A stretch of DNA of 64,000 nt from Arthrobacter sp. ISL-72 (GCF_018613755.1 NZ_JAGGPP010000007.1:62001-126000); one strand, 5' to 3'. Positions 8,357 through 16,610 are shown, counted from the stretch's first letter. The notes: generated by a model not told the origin, from the letters alone. Numbers and translations: made by a program.

Positions 8357-8392
8357 GAAAGCGCCCGCCCCCAGGCCGGGAGCGGACGCTTT
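8357..8392 (-). terminator. Possible hairpin terminator after winged-helix gene
   Basis: On the minus strand AAAGCGTCCGC pairs with GCGGGCGCTTT around a C/G-rich loop (one mismatch), just downstream of the winged-helix gene stop. There is no long U tract, so termination is inferred only from position. Confidence 0.4.
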
Positions 8393-8409
8393 AGCGCGAA
8401 GTTAAAGGA

Positions 8410-9282
8410 CTAGATGGAGTATTCCGGAGCGGCCCAGACAACAACCTCGGGGTGCTCGTAGAACCGGTAGCCCTGGCCGCGGACGGTGCGGACGGTGTTG
8501 GCAAGGCGGCCCAGCTTGGAGCGGAGGCGGCGGATGTGGACGTCGATGGTGCGCTCGTTGGGGACCTCTTCGGCGTTGCGCCACAGACCCTCGAGCAGCT
8601 CGTCGCGGCCCACGGTGCGCGTGCCGTTTTCGACGAGGTAGTTGAGGAGTTCGAACTCCTTGAAGGTGAGGTTCAGGGATTCGCCATCGAGGTGGACTTC
8701 GCGGCGGGCCAGGTCGATGAGGACGCCGGACGGCCGGGGATCCTGCGGCTGGGGCAGGCGGGTGGTCTCCGTGCGCTGCCGGGAGTTGACGGTGGGGTCG
8801 CCGAAGGTGGAACGTACGACGTCGAGCGCGGAACCCGGGGCGCTGGCGGGGGCAACAGCCACCGCGGCGTAGCTCTCTGCACCGGAGACAAGGGACTGCG
8901 CATAAGCGCGGATTTCCTGGGCAAGCTTGGCAATGGAGGTCCCGGCTGCGGCAGCGGTTTCCTCATCAATGCCCATGTAGAGGACAAATCCACGGGCAAC
9001 GTTCTCGTTCGCGACGGGACGGACGGCACTGCCGTTGGCCGGTGCAATCACGGGAGTGGGCGCCGTCTGCGGCGCGGACTCGGCGGCAGGAACAGCGCGC
9101 AGCTGGCCGTACGAGTTCGGATTGTAGCCCTGGGGCGCGTAGCCGGGGGCGGGGAAGCTGTCGCCGGGCGTTGCCGGGGCGAACGCCGGGCGGGCACCGA
9201 ATCCCTGACGGAGACCCGCAGGCTGGCCGCCCTTGTTGGCGTTACGGACGGAGATGTGGACGTATCCAGATGCAACTGACAT
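8410..9282 (-). CDS. Winged-helix (OmpR/PhoB-type) DNA-binding protein without receiver domain
   Basis: 290 residues. The C-terminal ~100 residues are a clear OmpR-type winged helix: LTFKEFELLNYLVENG, then TVGRDELLEGLW, then the recognition segment NERTIDVHIRRLRSKLG and the wing VRTVRGQGYRFY. There is no receiver domain. Instead the first ~90 residues are Gly/Pro/Ala-rich and probably disordered, followed by a middle segment (FVLYMGIDEETAAAAGTSIAKLAQEIRAYAQ) of unknown fold. It cannot be phosphorylated in the classical way. The upstream region contains an evenly spaced set of ACAATG sites (9524-9589) that could be its own binding sites; this is inference. Confidence 0.88.
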   Translation of the reverse strand: MSVASGYVHISVRNANKGGQPAGLRQGFGARPAFAPATPGDSFPAPGYAPQGYNPNSYGQLRAVPAAESAPQTAPTPVIAPANGSAVRPVANENVARGFVLYMGIDEETAAAAGTSIAKLAQEIRAYAQSLVSGAESYAAVAVAPASAPGSALDVVRSTFGDPTVNSRQRTETTRLPQPQDPRPSGVLIDLARREVHLDGESLNLTFKEFELLNYLVENGTRTVGRDELLEGLWRNAEEVPNERTIDVHIRRLRSKLGRLANTVRTVRGQGYRFYEHPEVVVWAAPEYSI

Positions 9283-9996
9283 GGAATGCTTACCTCAATG
9301 TGAATGGCCGTCATCGCGGCTCGAATGCTGTCTGTCCCCGCAATGAATCTGGGGAGGGGCGCCCGAATCTGGGCTTGGGCGAATGCCTAAAAACTTCTCG
9401 GGGTGGGAAAGTTAGGCGTGCATTCGACAACAGCGCATGTCTTCGCCAGCAGGTGGGCTGGTCCAGGATTCTGCGGCTGCAGGTGCTGTTGAGTTCTTGT
9501 TCACATTTGAAGTGTGCAACGTAACAATGGCAACTTGCAAGTAACAATGGGCAGAATGGTCCGCATTGTGAGACTAAATCGCCCATTGTGGCCCAAATCA
9601 CGATTCTGAAATGCCAATAAAATAACAGATGTTTTTCAGAACGATCGATCAGATTCCCCTTTTTGCCGAATTTTCTTCCCCAAAGACAGTCTCCATGGCG
9701 CAAAAATTCAGCCGACCCGGGTTTGCTGAAACGCATGGGTACGGCGGCGGCTCCTGTCCAGCGCGTGCCAGGCCTTCAGAGAAAAATTTTGCTCTCTGGC
9801 CGAGCAGGCTTGGCTTGGTTGACCTCGCGTGTGTGGCCGGCGCCACCCGGAACGGGGTCCGCCACAGCAAAAGTAACCAGGACGCCGCGCGCGAGGGATC
9901 GCTCCTGCACGGCATTCAGCTCGCTAGGCGGGGATTCACAGCTGGCGCACAGGATTCCCATAGCACCGGCTCAACCCCGGATCGGAAAGTTGTCCC
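9283..9996. other. 714-bp gene-free region
   Basis: No convincing reading frame on either strand. The stretch about 9490-9700 is markedly AT-richer than its surroundings and carries the four-site ACAATG array. It probably holds the promoter of the winged-helix gene and formerly that of the response regulator now truncated at 9997. Confidence 0.7.
9524..9589. promoter_or_regulatory. Four ACAATG sites at exact 20-bp spacing (two forward, two inverted)
   Basis: ACAATG begins at 9524 and 9544, and its reverse complement CATTGT begins at 9564 and 9584, so all four are phased by exactly 20 bp, about two helical turns. The first two sit in identical GTAACAATGG decamers, and the outermost inverted pair extends to ACAATGGGC/GCCCATTGT. 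This looks like a same-face protein-binding array in an AT-rich promoter region. The protein is unknown; the adjacent OmpR-type regulator is the obvious candidate. Confidence 0.65.
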
Positions 9997-10236
9997 ATGG
10001 CCACTTCGCACTCCATGACCAACAACCTTCCCCAGCTCACCCACCCGGACGGCTCCCCCATCCGTGCCCTCATGGTTGACGATGAACCCAGCCTTTCCGA
10101 GCTCATGAGCATGGGTTTGCGGATGGCCGGCTGGTCCGTGGCCGTAGCGGGCGACGGCCCGGAAGCCGTGAAACTTGCCGGCGGGCGAGCTCCGGACACA
10201 AGCCACCGCGCCGTCGTCGTGATTCTCGTTACCTAA
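9997..10236 (+). pseudogene. Truncated response regulator (N-terminal receiver fragment)
   Basis: 79 residues. Residues 22-60 are the start of a receiver domain: IRALMVDDEPSLSELMSMGL with the acidic pair of the phosphorylation site, then GWSVAVAGDGPEAVKLA. Homology stops there. The following GGRAPDTSHRAVVVILVT does not resemble a receiver; the phospho-acceptor Asp, the conserved Lys and the whole DNA-binding domain are missing. A normal OmpR-type regulator is about 230 residues. The most likely history is an internal deletion that removed the rest of this gene and possibly most of a following sensor kinase, whose C-terminus might supply the last residues (speculative). Confidence 0.75.
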
Positions 10237-10275
10237 ATGTGACTTAAGCGTGGCACTCCTGTACGGTTTTTAGAG

Positions 10276-10297
10276 TGCGGCCACCGTTAGGGCCGCA
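10276..10297 (+). terminator. Short GC hairpin between the regulator remnant and the riboswitch
   Basis: TGCGGCC (10276-10282) pairs perfectly with GGCCGCA (10291-10297) around an 8-nt loop. It has no U tract. It may end transcription from the truncated regulator or be part of the 5' end of the riboswitch leader. Confidence 0.35.
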
Positions 10298-10304
10298 TAT
10301 CCGG

Positions 10305-10474
10305 ATGGACGCCAAACTCTGCCGCTACCCGGATTTCCTCATGATTTAGGCAGAGGCGGGGGACCCAGGTCTCCGGGCACTTGCATCAGCCGCCCTTGGG
10401 GTGAAGCCGACACGTGAAGTTCCGTGCGGCCGGATGACCTCATCCGAACCCGACAGCTAACTCCGCCGGCATCG
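10305..10474 (+). ncRNA. Cyclic di-AMP riboswitch (ydaO/yuaA type)
   Basis: The leader contains the conserved blocks of the ydaO class in order: ACTCTGCCGCTACCCGG, GGCAGAGGCGGGGGACCCA, CTTGGGGTGAAGCCG, then GAACCCGACAGCTAACTCCG immediately before the gene. TCTGCC at 10318 pairs with GGCAGA at 10349. In actinobacteria this riboswitch class controls cell-wall hydrolase and resuscitation-factor-like genes, and here it precedes a transglycosylase-like secreted protein, which fits. c-di-AMP binding normally turns expression off. Outer boundaries are approximate. Confidence 0.9.
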
Positions 10475-10484
10475 AGAGGCAACC

Positions 10485-11255
10485 ATGACTAAATCCACGC
10501 TAGAAGTGCGCCCGGAGCACGATTCACACACGACGATTGCGCCTGCAGAGCGATCACGCCACCGCGCCGAACCAGCCAAGGCAGCTTCCCCGTTGTCCCG
10601 GATTGCCGCCGGTTTGCAGGGCTCCGGCCGCCGCGCCGCAGTAGTGGCCACCGCCTGTGCCGTGCTCATCGGTGTTGGCGCCGCCGGCCAGGCTTCCGAG
10701 CCCGCCACCACCGCCGGCTCCGCGACAGGGGCGGAAAGCACCGCAGCCCCGGCCGACGGCGCTCCGAAGCTCTCATTTGAAAAGATCCTCGTGTCTGCCA
10801 TGCCGGCACCAGCTTCCATAGCCGTAACCGCGCAGTCGTCCGAAGAGAAGCCGGCGGAAGAGAAGGCACCGGAAGCACCTGCGGCCGCCCCCGCCCCTGC
10901 ACCTGCAGCGGCGCCCGAACCGGCCCCCGCGGCGCCGGTTGCAGTGGACGACCCCGCCGCCGCCCAGGCATACGCTGCCTCGCAGCTCGGTACTTACGGT
11001 TGGGCCGGCGACCAGATGCAGTGCCTGGTCACGTTGTGGACCAAGGAATCTGACTGGAAGACCACTGCAACAAACGCCAGCAGCGGTGCGTATGGCATCG
11101 TCCAGTCACTGCCTGCCGAAAAGATGGCCAGCGCGGGGGCGGACTACGTGACAAACTTCCGCACGCAGATCAACTGGGGGCTGAACTACGTCAAGGAACG
11201 TTATGGCTCCCCGTGCGACGCCTTGAACTTCCACTTGGCCAATAACTGGTATTAA
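10485..11255 (+). CDS. Secreted transglycosylase-like (SLT fold) protein under c-di-AMP control
   Basis: 256 residues. A basic N-terminus is followed by a hydrophobic segment at about residues 44-62 (AAVVATACAVLIGVGAAGQA) acting as signal or anchor. Then comes an Ala/Pro/Glu-rich linker, and a C-terminal domain of about 100 residues with the lysozyme/SLT-like features QMQCLVTLWTKESDW (catalytic Glu candidate) and NASSGAYGIVQSLPAEKM. It ends in the YGSPCDALNFHLANNWY form seen in actinobacterial transglycosylase-like proteins; a Cys pair may form a disulfide. Likely role: peptidoglycan remodelling outside the cell. Its long leader is a c-di-AMP riboswitch, so turgor or wall signals set its level. 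A strong hairpin follows the gene. Confidence 0.87.
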   Translation: MTKSTLEVRPEHDSHTTIAPAERSRHRAEPAKAASPLSRIAAGLQGSGRRAAVVATACAVLIGVGAAGQASEPATTAGSATGAESTAAPADGAPKLSFEKILVSAMPAPASIAVTAQSSEEKPAEEKAPEAPAAAPAPAPAAAPEPAPAAPVAVDDPAAAQAYAASQLGTYGWAGDQMQCLVTLWTKESDWKTTATNASSGAYGIVQSLPAEKMASAGADYVTNFRTQINWGLNYVKERYGSPCDALNFHLANNWY

Positions 11256-11301
11256 ACCGGCCTTGCAGCCACCCCGGCTTGCAGCCAAGCCGTCCGCATC
11301 A

Positions 11302-11348
11302 GCCGGAGGCCCCGAACCCAACTGTGGTTCGGGGCCTCCGGCCGTTTT
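11302..11348 (+). terminator. Strong hairpin terminator
   Basis: GCCGGAGGCCCCGAACC pairs perfectly with GGTTCGGGGCCTCCGGC around a 7-nt loop, followed by GTTTT, 46 bp after the stop of the transglycosylase-like gene. This is a typical intrinsic terminator. Confidence 0.85.
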
Positions 11349-11511
11349 AGGCGCCTATCGCTTCCTCTGGTTCAGGTTGCCCTGGCCCTCGGCTCCGGGA
11401 TCACAACGTTTTCACAAGGTTGCGGGGTGACTCTTGGTCGCCGCCGCTTTCAATCGTCTTCCAAGCGGCTGCCGGCCCCAGTGCCGTCATCACGATCGAG
11501 GGAGCACAACA

Positions 11512-11751
11512 ATGAAACCGTCACCGCCGATCCGGCGGGTTCAAGGAAATTACTCTTCCCAACGGGACGTGGTTGCAACCGGCAGGAATCTCATAACCAG
11601 GCCAGACGAAGACCCTGGGCCAGCTGTTGTGGGCGGCCTGTACCTCACGTCAGGCAACTTCAGCTTCACGAACAACCCGGACGGATCTGAGCAAATTCCG
11701 TTCTCGGGCCCAGGCAGGGTCATCGACGTTTGCGAAGTACTGGCACCCTGA
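11512..11751 (+). CDS. Small hypothetical protein
   Basis: 79 residues beginning MKPSPPIRRVQGNYSSQRD. The start at 11512 is preferred over an earlier in-frame ATG because a good GAGGGAG site lies 8 nt upstream. The sequence is polar, with one segment PAVVGGLYLTSGNFSFTNN, and has no membrane helix or motif I recognise. The flanking regions (11256-11511 and 11752-11887) hold only the terminator. It may be a genuine small gene or a chance frame. Confidence 0.35.
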   Translation: MKPSPPIRRVQGNYSSQRDVVATGRNLITRPDEDPGPAVVGGLYLTSGNFSFTNNPDGSEQIPFSGPGRVIDVCEVLAP

Positions 11752-11887
11752 GGCAGGAATGACGACGGCGGCACGCCCACCAAAGACGGTGGCGCGCCAC
11801 TGCCGCTTCCGCATGAAGGGGAAAACCCACAGCAGCTACACAGCTTCGGCCTAAATCCTTCCTACCTGCCGCGCCCATAGTTGAACC

Positions 11888-12808
11888 ATGACGCTCACAG
11901 ACCAGGTCCCGGAGACCCTGCGGCACGCGCAGCTACGGGCCGGGGTCGGCGCCCCGACAGTCGCCGCAGCGGCTTCTCCTGCGGCTGGAATCCTCCGCCG
12001 ATCCCCCATGGACACCCAAAGCGCAGCTTCCGGGACCTCGGTTCCTGTCCTGGATATAACCATCCCGGTCTCCAACGAGGAAAACGAACTGGAGCACAGC
12101 CTGCGCCGACTGCATGCGCATCTGCTGGCCAGCATTCCGCACACGTTCCGGATCACCGTGGCGGACATCGCCAGTACTGACGCTACGCTGCGGATCGCAG
12201 AGCGGGTGGCACGGGAGCTGCGCGAAGTGAGGGTGGTCCGCCTGTCCGACCCGGGACGGGGCAACGCTCTTCGCACGGCGTGGCTCGCATCCGCGTCGCC
12301 CGTGCTGGCCTATATGGATGTGGAGCTGTCCACGGATCTCGCCGCCCTGGGGCCTTTGCTCGCGCCGCTCATCTCCGGGCATTCGGACCTGGCGATCGGA
12401 ACGCGCCTGGCCCGCGGGTCCCGCGTCCTGCGCAGCCGCCGTCGCGAGTTCATTTCGCGCGGCTACAACTTCCTGCTGCATGCGCTGCTGGGTGCACACT
12501 TCAGCGACGCGCAGTGCGGCTTCAAGGCCATTCGCGCGGACATCGCCCAACGGATCCTTCCGCACACGCTCGACAACTCCTGGTTCTTCGACACCGAACT
12601 TCTGGTCCTGGCCGAGAGATCCGGACTCCGCGTGCACGAAGTTCCGGTGGACTGGACGGCCGGCCCGGGCTCCAGCGTGGACGTGGTGCAGACTGCCCTT
12701 GCCGACCTTCGCGGCATGGGCCGTCTCAGCCGCGATTTTGCTACCCGGTGCATCCCGCTGGCAGAGCTTCGCGCCGACCTCGCCCGCGTGACACCGCCGC
12801 TACCGTGA
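11888..12808 (+). CDS. Family 2 glycosyltransferase (dolichyl/polyprenyl-phosphate sugar synthase-like)
   Basis: 306 residues. The catalytic domain starts near residue 54 (VLDITIPVSNEENELEHSL), with the GT2 nucleotide-binding DIASTD, the DPGRGNALRTAW motif, and the metal-binding DVELSTD (D-x-E in place of the common DxD). Later RGYNFLLHALLG, DAQCGFKA and WFFDTELLVLA match the dolichyl-phosphate glucose/mannose synthase subgroup. The product would be a polyprenyl-phosphate sugar for wall or glycan assembly. The first ~50 residues are not conserved; an in-frame ATG at codon 41 (MDTQSAASG) is an alternative start. There are no membrane helices. The gene ends 3 bp from the convergent STAS-like gene. 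Confidence 0.85.
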   Translation: MTLTDQVPETLRHAQLRAGVGAPTVAAAASPAAGILRRSPMDTQSAASGTSVPVLDITIPVSNEENELEHSLRRLHAHLLASIPHTFRITVADIASTDATLRIAERVARELREVRVVRLSDPGRGNALRTAWLASASPVLAYMDVELSTDLAALGPLLAPLISGHSDLAIGTRLARGSRVLRSRRREFISRGYNFLLHALLGAHFSDAQCGFKAIRADIAQRILPHTLDNSWFFDTELLVLAERSGLRVHEVPVDWTAGPGSSVDVVQTALADLRGMGRLSRDFATRCIPLAELRADLARVTPPLP

Positions 12809-12811
12809 CGG

Positions 12812-13180
12812 CTAACGGTGCTGCAGCCAGGCCAGGGCTTCCTCCGGACACGTGAAGTACCGCGTGGAAGCTGCAGGAGAGTGGATTCGCAGGAAGAAAT
12901 TTGCGAGCGCCCTGTCCACCGGGGACGAACCGAGGAGTGCCACTCTTGCCACGATGCTGGGCCGGGCAAAGACGCGCCGCGCACCGCGGCTCATCGATGC
13001 CGTGGCGGCCATGTCCACCAGCATCGGATACGCGTTGCCCCGGCTCAGCCCATTGACTGCGGACATCACGGCCGTAGCGGCCTCCTCACAGATGGCAAGG
13101 CCGGGAATCCAGTGCACATGCAAAACACCGTTTTGCAGCTGAACAGTGCCCCTGGCGCCGTCGATCGGAATTTCGGTCAT
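12812..13180 (-). CDS. STAS/SpoIIAA-like domain protein
   Basis: 122 residues. The pattern of a short N-terminal beta strand (GTVQLQNGVLHVHWIPG), alternating helices and strands, and a final LRIHSPAASTRYFTCPEEALAWL resembles small actinobacterial STAS-like (SpoIIAA/DUF7793-like) proteins. No phosphorylatable Ser in a D-S-x-G motif is obvious. The role is unknown, possibly regulatory. It lies tail to tail with the GT2 gene. Confidence 0.7.
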   Translation of the reverse strand: MTEIPIDGARGTVQLQNGVLHVHWIPGLAICEEAATAVMSAVNGLSRGNAYPMLVDMAATASMSRGARRVFARPSIVARVALLGSSPVDRALANFFLRIHSPAASTRYFTCPEEALAWLQHR

Positions 13181-13229
13181 CCTATCCCCAGATAGATTCG
13201 GCCGTTTCCATTTACACTGCCGTTCCCAC

Positions 13230-14006
13230 CTACCCTAACGGAACGCGGCCGATTTGACCGGCGGTCTGGAGGTCAATCCGGAAGGAGATCCGCCTGGCCC
13301 CGGCATCGTCCAGGTCGGTGCTTGCGGACACGGCCGAGTAGTCGGCGATGTGCAGAACACCCTCTGGCAGCGGGCCGGTGTTGGGCCCGATAGCAACCGT
13401 CCGTATCCCGGCGGCAAGTCCGGCCGCAATGCCTGCCGGAGCATCCTCAAAGACCACCGCGTCGGCCGGGTCCACGCCTAGCAGTGCGGCGGCCCTCAGA
13501 TAGCCTTCCGGGTGGGGTTTGCCGCGGGTGACAAGGTCAGCCGTGACAGCTGTGGCCGGCATCGCCAGGCCGGCGGCGCCCATCCGGATCTCGGCCAGGA
13601 CCCGGTCGGCGGAGGTGACTAGCGCCACGGCGTCTCCCGGCAGGCTGCGCAGTAGGTCAGCGGCGCCGGGCAGCGCGACAATGCCGGCGGTGCGAACCCG
13701 CTCCATGGCGCCGAGCTCCGCGGTGAGGGCCACAACGTCAGCACCGGCAGCCGCGAACCGCCGCACGGTATCCCCTGCCTGGACACCGTGCGATGTGTGG
13801 AGGATTTCGGCTATGTCCAAGCCATAGCGGACAGCAAACTCGCCCCACACCTCCTCAACGATGGCCGTGGAATCAACCAGGGTTCCGTCCATGTCAAACA
13901 ACACGGCGCGGGCCGTCAGTGTTTTTGCAGTCGCCGTCGTTGCGGTCGCCGTTGCAGTTGACGGCGCGGCGGAGGCCGGAGCGCTGGCGTCGGAGTGAAA
14001 GCTCAT
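13230..14006 (-). CDS. HAD superfamily sugar-phosphatase
   Basis: 258 residues. HAD motif I is ARAVLFDMDGTLVDS (nucleophile and acid/base Asp), motif II is VALVTSAD, motif III is the Lys in TRGKPHPEGYL, and motif IV is VFEDAPAGI. The small cap and the sequence GKPHPEGYLRAAALLG place it with the beta-phosphoglucomutase/glycerol- and hexose-phosphatase group (YfbT/GPP-like). The first ~25 residues are a Thr/Ala-rich extension. The ATG at 14006, preceded by AGGATGGGGG, is chosen over an upstream GTG at 14024. Confidence 0.88.
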   Translation of the reverse strand: MSFHSDASAPASAAPSTATATATTATAKTLTARAVLFDMDGTLVDSTAIVEEVWGEFAVRYGLDIAEILHTSHGVQAGDTVRRFAAAGADVVALTAELGAMERVRTAGIVALPGAADLLRSLPGDAVALVTSADRVLAEIRMGAAGLAMPATAVTADLVTRGKPHPEGYLRAAALLGVDPADAVVFEDAPAGIAAGLAAGIRTVAIGPNTGPLPEGVLHIADYSAVSASTDLDDAGARRISFRIDLQTAGQIGRVPLG

Positions 14007-14051
14007 GCCCCCATCCTGCCCCACGACTGGACACGGAGGGGTTCTGTGACG

Positions 14052-14435
14052 CTACCCGTTGGGACGGTGGGGGATGTACTGAACGGCCCATTTATTGCCG
14101 TCGGGATCGGCGAAATAGACGAAGTGTCCCCAGTCCTGGACGTCGATGTCGCTCACGTCCACACCGTTTTCCTTAAGCTGGTCGTAGGCTGCCTGGATGT
14201 CGCTCACCACCACCTGGAGGTTCGGCGCGGAGCCTTGAGGAGCGTCGATGAGGCCCTCGCCGATGGCAATCGAACAGGCTGAGCCGGGCGGCGTCAGCTG
14301 GACGAAGCGGATGCCGTCCATGGGCCGCTCGTCAAAGTCGGCATTGAAGCCGACCTTGTTGACGTAAAAATCCTTGGCACGGTCCACGTCGGACACAGGG
14401 ACAAACACCAGTTCAAGTTTCCAGTCCATGGGCAC
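14052..14435 (-). CDS. VOC (glyoxalase/bleomycin resistance) superfamily protein
   Basis: 127 residues, one vicinal-oxygen-chelate domain of two beta-alpha-beta-beta-beta units: LELVFVPVSDVDRAKDFYVN begins the first and NLQVVVSDIQAAYDQLKENG the second. The end motif FVYFADPDGNKWAVQYIP is typical, with the expected metal Glu replaced by Gln (AVQ). Substrate and metal binding cannot be assigned. The start could also be the Met at codon 3. Confidence 0.88.
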   Translation of the reverse strand: MPMDWKLELVFVPVSDVDRAKDFYVNKVGFNADFDERPMDGIRFVQLTPPGSACSIAIGEGLIDAPQGSAPNLQVVVSDIQAAYDQLKENGVDVSDIDVQDWGHFVYFADPDGNKWAVQYIPHRPNG

Positions 14436-14521
14436 ACGCTAGCCGCGGCCCGCGGAAACCGGAAGGGGGCAGCCGCCTGCGCCCGGGGCCTTAGCCCAGG
14501 CCGAAAGCCGCCACCGCGCCG

Positions 14522-15157
14522 CTAGCCGGCGATGCCGTAAAGGCGGTCCCCGGCGTCTCCGAGCCCGGGCACGATGTAGGACTTCTCGTTGAGTTTCTCG
14601 TCAATCGAGGCGAGGACGATCGTCACGTTGGCGTCGAAGAGTTCTTCCTCCAGCTTGGCCAGGCCCTCGGGGGCAGCCAGGAGGCAGATGCACGTCACGT
14701 CCGAGGCGCCGCGCTTGAAGAGGAACTTGATGGCTTCGCGCAGGGTCCCGCCGGTGGCCAGCATGGGATCGAGCACAAAGATCTGCCGGTCCGTGAGGTT
14801 CTCAGGGAGGCGCTCGGCGTAGGTGATGATGTCCAGGGTTTCCTCGTCGCGGGCCATTCCGAGGAAGCCGACCTCGGCCGTGGGCACGAGTTTGGTCATG
14901 CCTTCGAGCATGCCGAGCCCCGCGCGGAGGATGGGGACCACCAGCGGTGTGGGCTTGGTGAACGCCGTGCCGACCGTGCTGCTGACGGGCGTTTCGATGG
15001 TGACGGGTTCGGTGCGGACGTCCCGCGTGGCCTCATAGGCGAGGAGCGTGACCAGTTCCTCGGTGAGCTGCCGGAAGACCGGGGAGGGGGTGTTTTTGTC
15101 CCGCAGAACGGTGAGCTTGTGTGCGACCAGCGGGTGGTCCACGACGAGTGTGCGCAT
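14522..15157 (-). CDS. upp: Uracil phosphoribosyltransferase
   Basis: 211 residues, full length for Upp. It converts uracil and PRPP to UMP in pyrimidine salvage. Visible features are the substrate loop [16 protein letters not shown] near residue 74, the PRPP-binding motif [11 protein letters not shown] near residue 130, and the uracil-binding C-terminal block [16 protein letters not shown]. The neighbour upstream is a PAP2 phosphatase on the same strand, 36 bp away, with no evident functional link. Confidence 0.97.
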   Translation of the reverse strand: MRTLVVDHPLVAHKLTVLRDKNTPSPVFRQLTEELVTLLAYEATRDVRTEPVTIETPVSSTVGTAFTKPTPLVVPILRAGLGMLEGMTKLVPTAEVGFLGMARDEETLDIITYAERLPENLTDRQIFVLDPMLATGGTLREAIKFLFKRGASDVTCICLLAAPEGLAKLEEELFDANVTIVLASIDEKLNEKSYIVPGLGDAGDRLYGIAG

Positions 15158-15193
15158 TGGTCAAAACTATCACCCGGCGGTGGCGTCGCCGCC

Positions 15194-16030
15194 CTATGAT
15201 CCCCGCGCCTCCTGGCCGGAGCGGGTGCTTCCGGGACCGTCCTCGCCGCTGTGCTCTTCGTGGTGCGTGCCCGGTTCGTCCCGGAGCACCGGGTGGTCGA
15301 AGGTCGGAGCGGGGCCCGCGTGCTTGCGGTGCCGCATGAGGTGGAAGAGCCGGTGCGCCAGGATGACGATGCCCACCCACGACAGGCCGAGGAGCCACCC
15401 GGCAATGACATCGGTCAGCCAGTGGTGGCCGAGAAAGACCCTGCTCAACCCCATGGCGATGATGAAGATCGACCCGGCCGTGATCATGGACACTCGGGCA
15501 ACGGTCCGCTGGATTTGAAGGCACGCCAGATAGACCACCAGTCCGATGACGACAGTGGTGTTAAGAGTGTGGCCGCTGGGGAACGACGGCGAAGCTTCAT
15601 ACGGCGGTACTGCGTCCACGTGGTCCGGGCGGGTGCGGCCGAAGAGCTTCTTGCCGGCGGTGGTGGCGGTCACCGAGACAGCAGCCGCACCGCCCACCAG
15701 GATGAGGGGACGCCAGGTGCGCCCGGCGAAAGTAAGCCAGACCGTGAGGATGCTGCCGACAATCGGCATCCCGATCCCGCCGCCAATATCGGTGAATGCA
15801 GTAACGGCGGAGTTGAGTCCCGGATTCCGGAGATCCTCAGACAGCGCCAGCGCCGGTTTGTCGAGGTTCGCCAGGCCTGCCTCGTCCACGATGTCGTCGT
15901 AGACTTCGGCGCCCATCAGGGCCAGGGAGACGACGATGACGCCGCCAACCAGCATGGTGATCCAGAGGGCGGCATAGGGAACAACCCACCGTCTCCAGCG
16001 GTCGAAAATGCGGTCAGTCAAGATTTTCAC
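15194..16030 (-). CDS. PAP2 family lipid phosphatase
   Basis: 278 residues with about six membrane helices. All three phosphatidic acid phosphatase type 2 motifs are present: KKLFGRTRP, SFPSGH and SRVFLGHHWLTD, with catalytic residues predicted on the outer face of the membrane. Likely substrates are lipid or polyprenyl (di)phosphates. GTG 16030 is chosen as the start because GGGAGG stands 5 nt before it; ATG 16048 has no comparable site. A charged tail of about 50 residues follows the last helix. The gene is divergent from tadA. Confidence 0.9.
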   Translation of the reverse strand: MKILTDRIFDRWRRWVVPYAALWITMLVGGVIVVSLALMGAEVYDDIVDEAGLANLDKPALALSEDLRNPGLNSAVTAFTDIGGGIGMPIVGSILTVWLTFAGRTWRPLILVGGAAAVSVTATTAGKKLFGRTRPDHVDAVPPYEASPSFPSGHTLNTTVVIGLVVYLACLQIQRTVARVSMITAGSIFIIAMGLSRVFLGHHWLTDVIAGWLLGLSWVGIVILAHRLFHLMRHRKHAGPAPTFDHPVLRDEPGTHHEEHSGEDGPGSTRSGQEARGS

Positions 16031-16091
16031 GTCGCCTCCCGGGCTCATCCGTCGTCTGCGCCTGCCGTACCTTCGAAACTATCATTGACCC

Positions 16092-16610
16092 ATGACTTCC
16101 CCGGAGCCGCGCCATGCCCAGTGGATGGGTCTTGCCCTCGCCGAGGCACGGCGCGCGCTGGACACTGAGGACGTGCCGATCGGCGCCGTCGTGATTGGTC
16201 CTGACGGCACCGTCCTGGGTACCGGGAGGAACGAACGGGAGGCCCTCGGCGATCCAACCGCCCACGCCGAGATGGTGGCCATCCGCGAGGCCGCCGCCCG
16301 GCTTCAGGGCCTTGCTGGCACTGAAGGGGCACCGGACGGCAGGAACGGCGACGGTTGGCGGTTGGCTGACTGCACGCTGGTGGTGACGTTGGAGCCCTGT
16401 GCCATGTGTGCCGGCGCCGTTGTCCTGGCCAGGATCCCCCGGGTGGTGTTCGGGGCGTGGGATGAGAAGGCCGGGGCCGCCGGCTCTGTGTTCGATGTCC
16501 TGCGCGAGCGCCGGCTTAACCACTGGGTGGAGGTATACGCCGGGGTACGGGAGCAGGAATGCGCCACGCTGCTCCGTGATTTCTTCGCCGGCCACCGGCA
16601 GGTCACCTAG
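16092..16610 (+). CDS. tadA: tRNA-specific adenosine deaminase
   Basis: 172 residues of the cytidine deaminase fold. It converts A34 to inosine in tRNA-Arg(ACG). The zinc ligands and catalytic Glu are in HAE (residues 58-60) and PCAMC (Cys103 and Cys106). Between them is an insertion of roughly 15 residues (TEGAPDGRNGDG) not usual in TadA, in a loop. The C-terminal part NHWVEVYAGVREQECATLLRDFF is typical. It overlaps the convergent glycosyltransferase by 8 bp. Confidence 0.93.
   Translation: MTSPEPRHAQWMGLALAEARRALDTEDVPIGAVVIGPDGTVLGTGRNEREALGDPTAHAEMVAIREAAARLQGLAGTEGAPDGRNGDGWRLADCTLVVTLEPCAMCAGAVVLARIPRVVFGAWDEKAGAAGSVFDVLRERRLNHWVEVYAGVREQECATLLRDFFAGHRQVT

Noticed and set aside
9311..9736. 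141-codon frame on the minus strand in the gene-free region
   Set aside because: It spans the AT-rich ACAATG array and promoter region, has no ribosome site and no recognisable domain.
10485..11255. Full resuscitation-promoting factor
   Set aside because: The C-terminal domain is lysozyme/SLT-like, but I do not see the Rpf signature; transglycosylase-like is the safer name.
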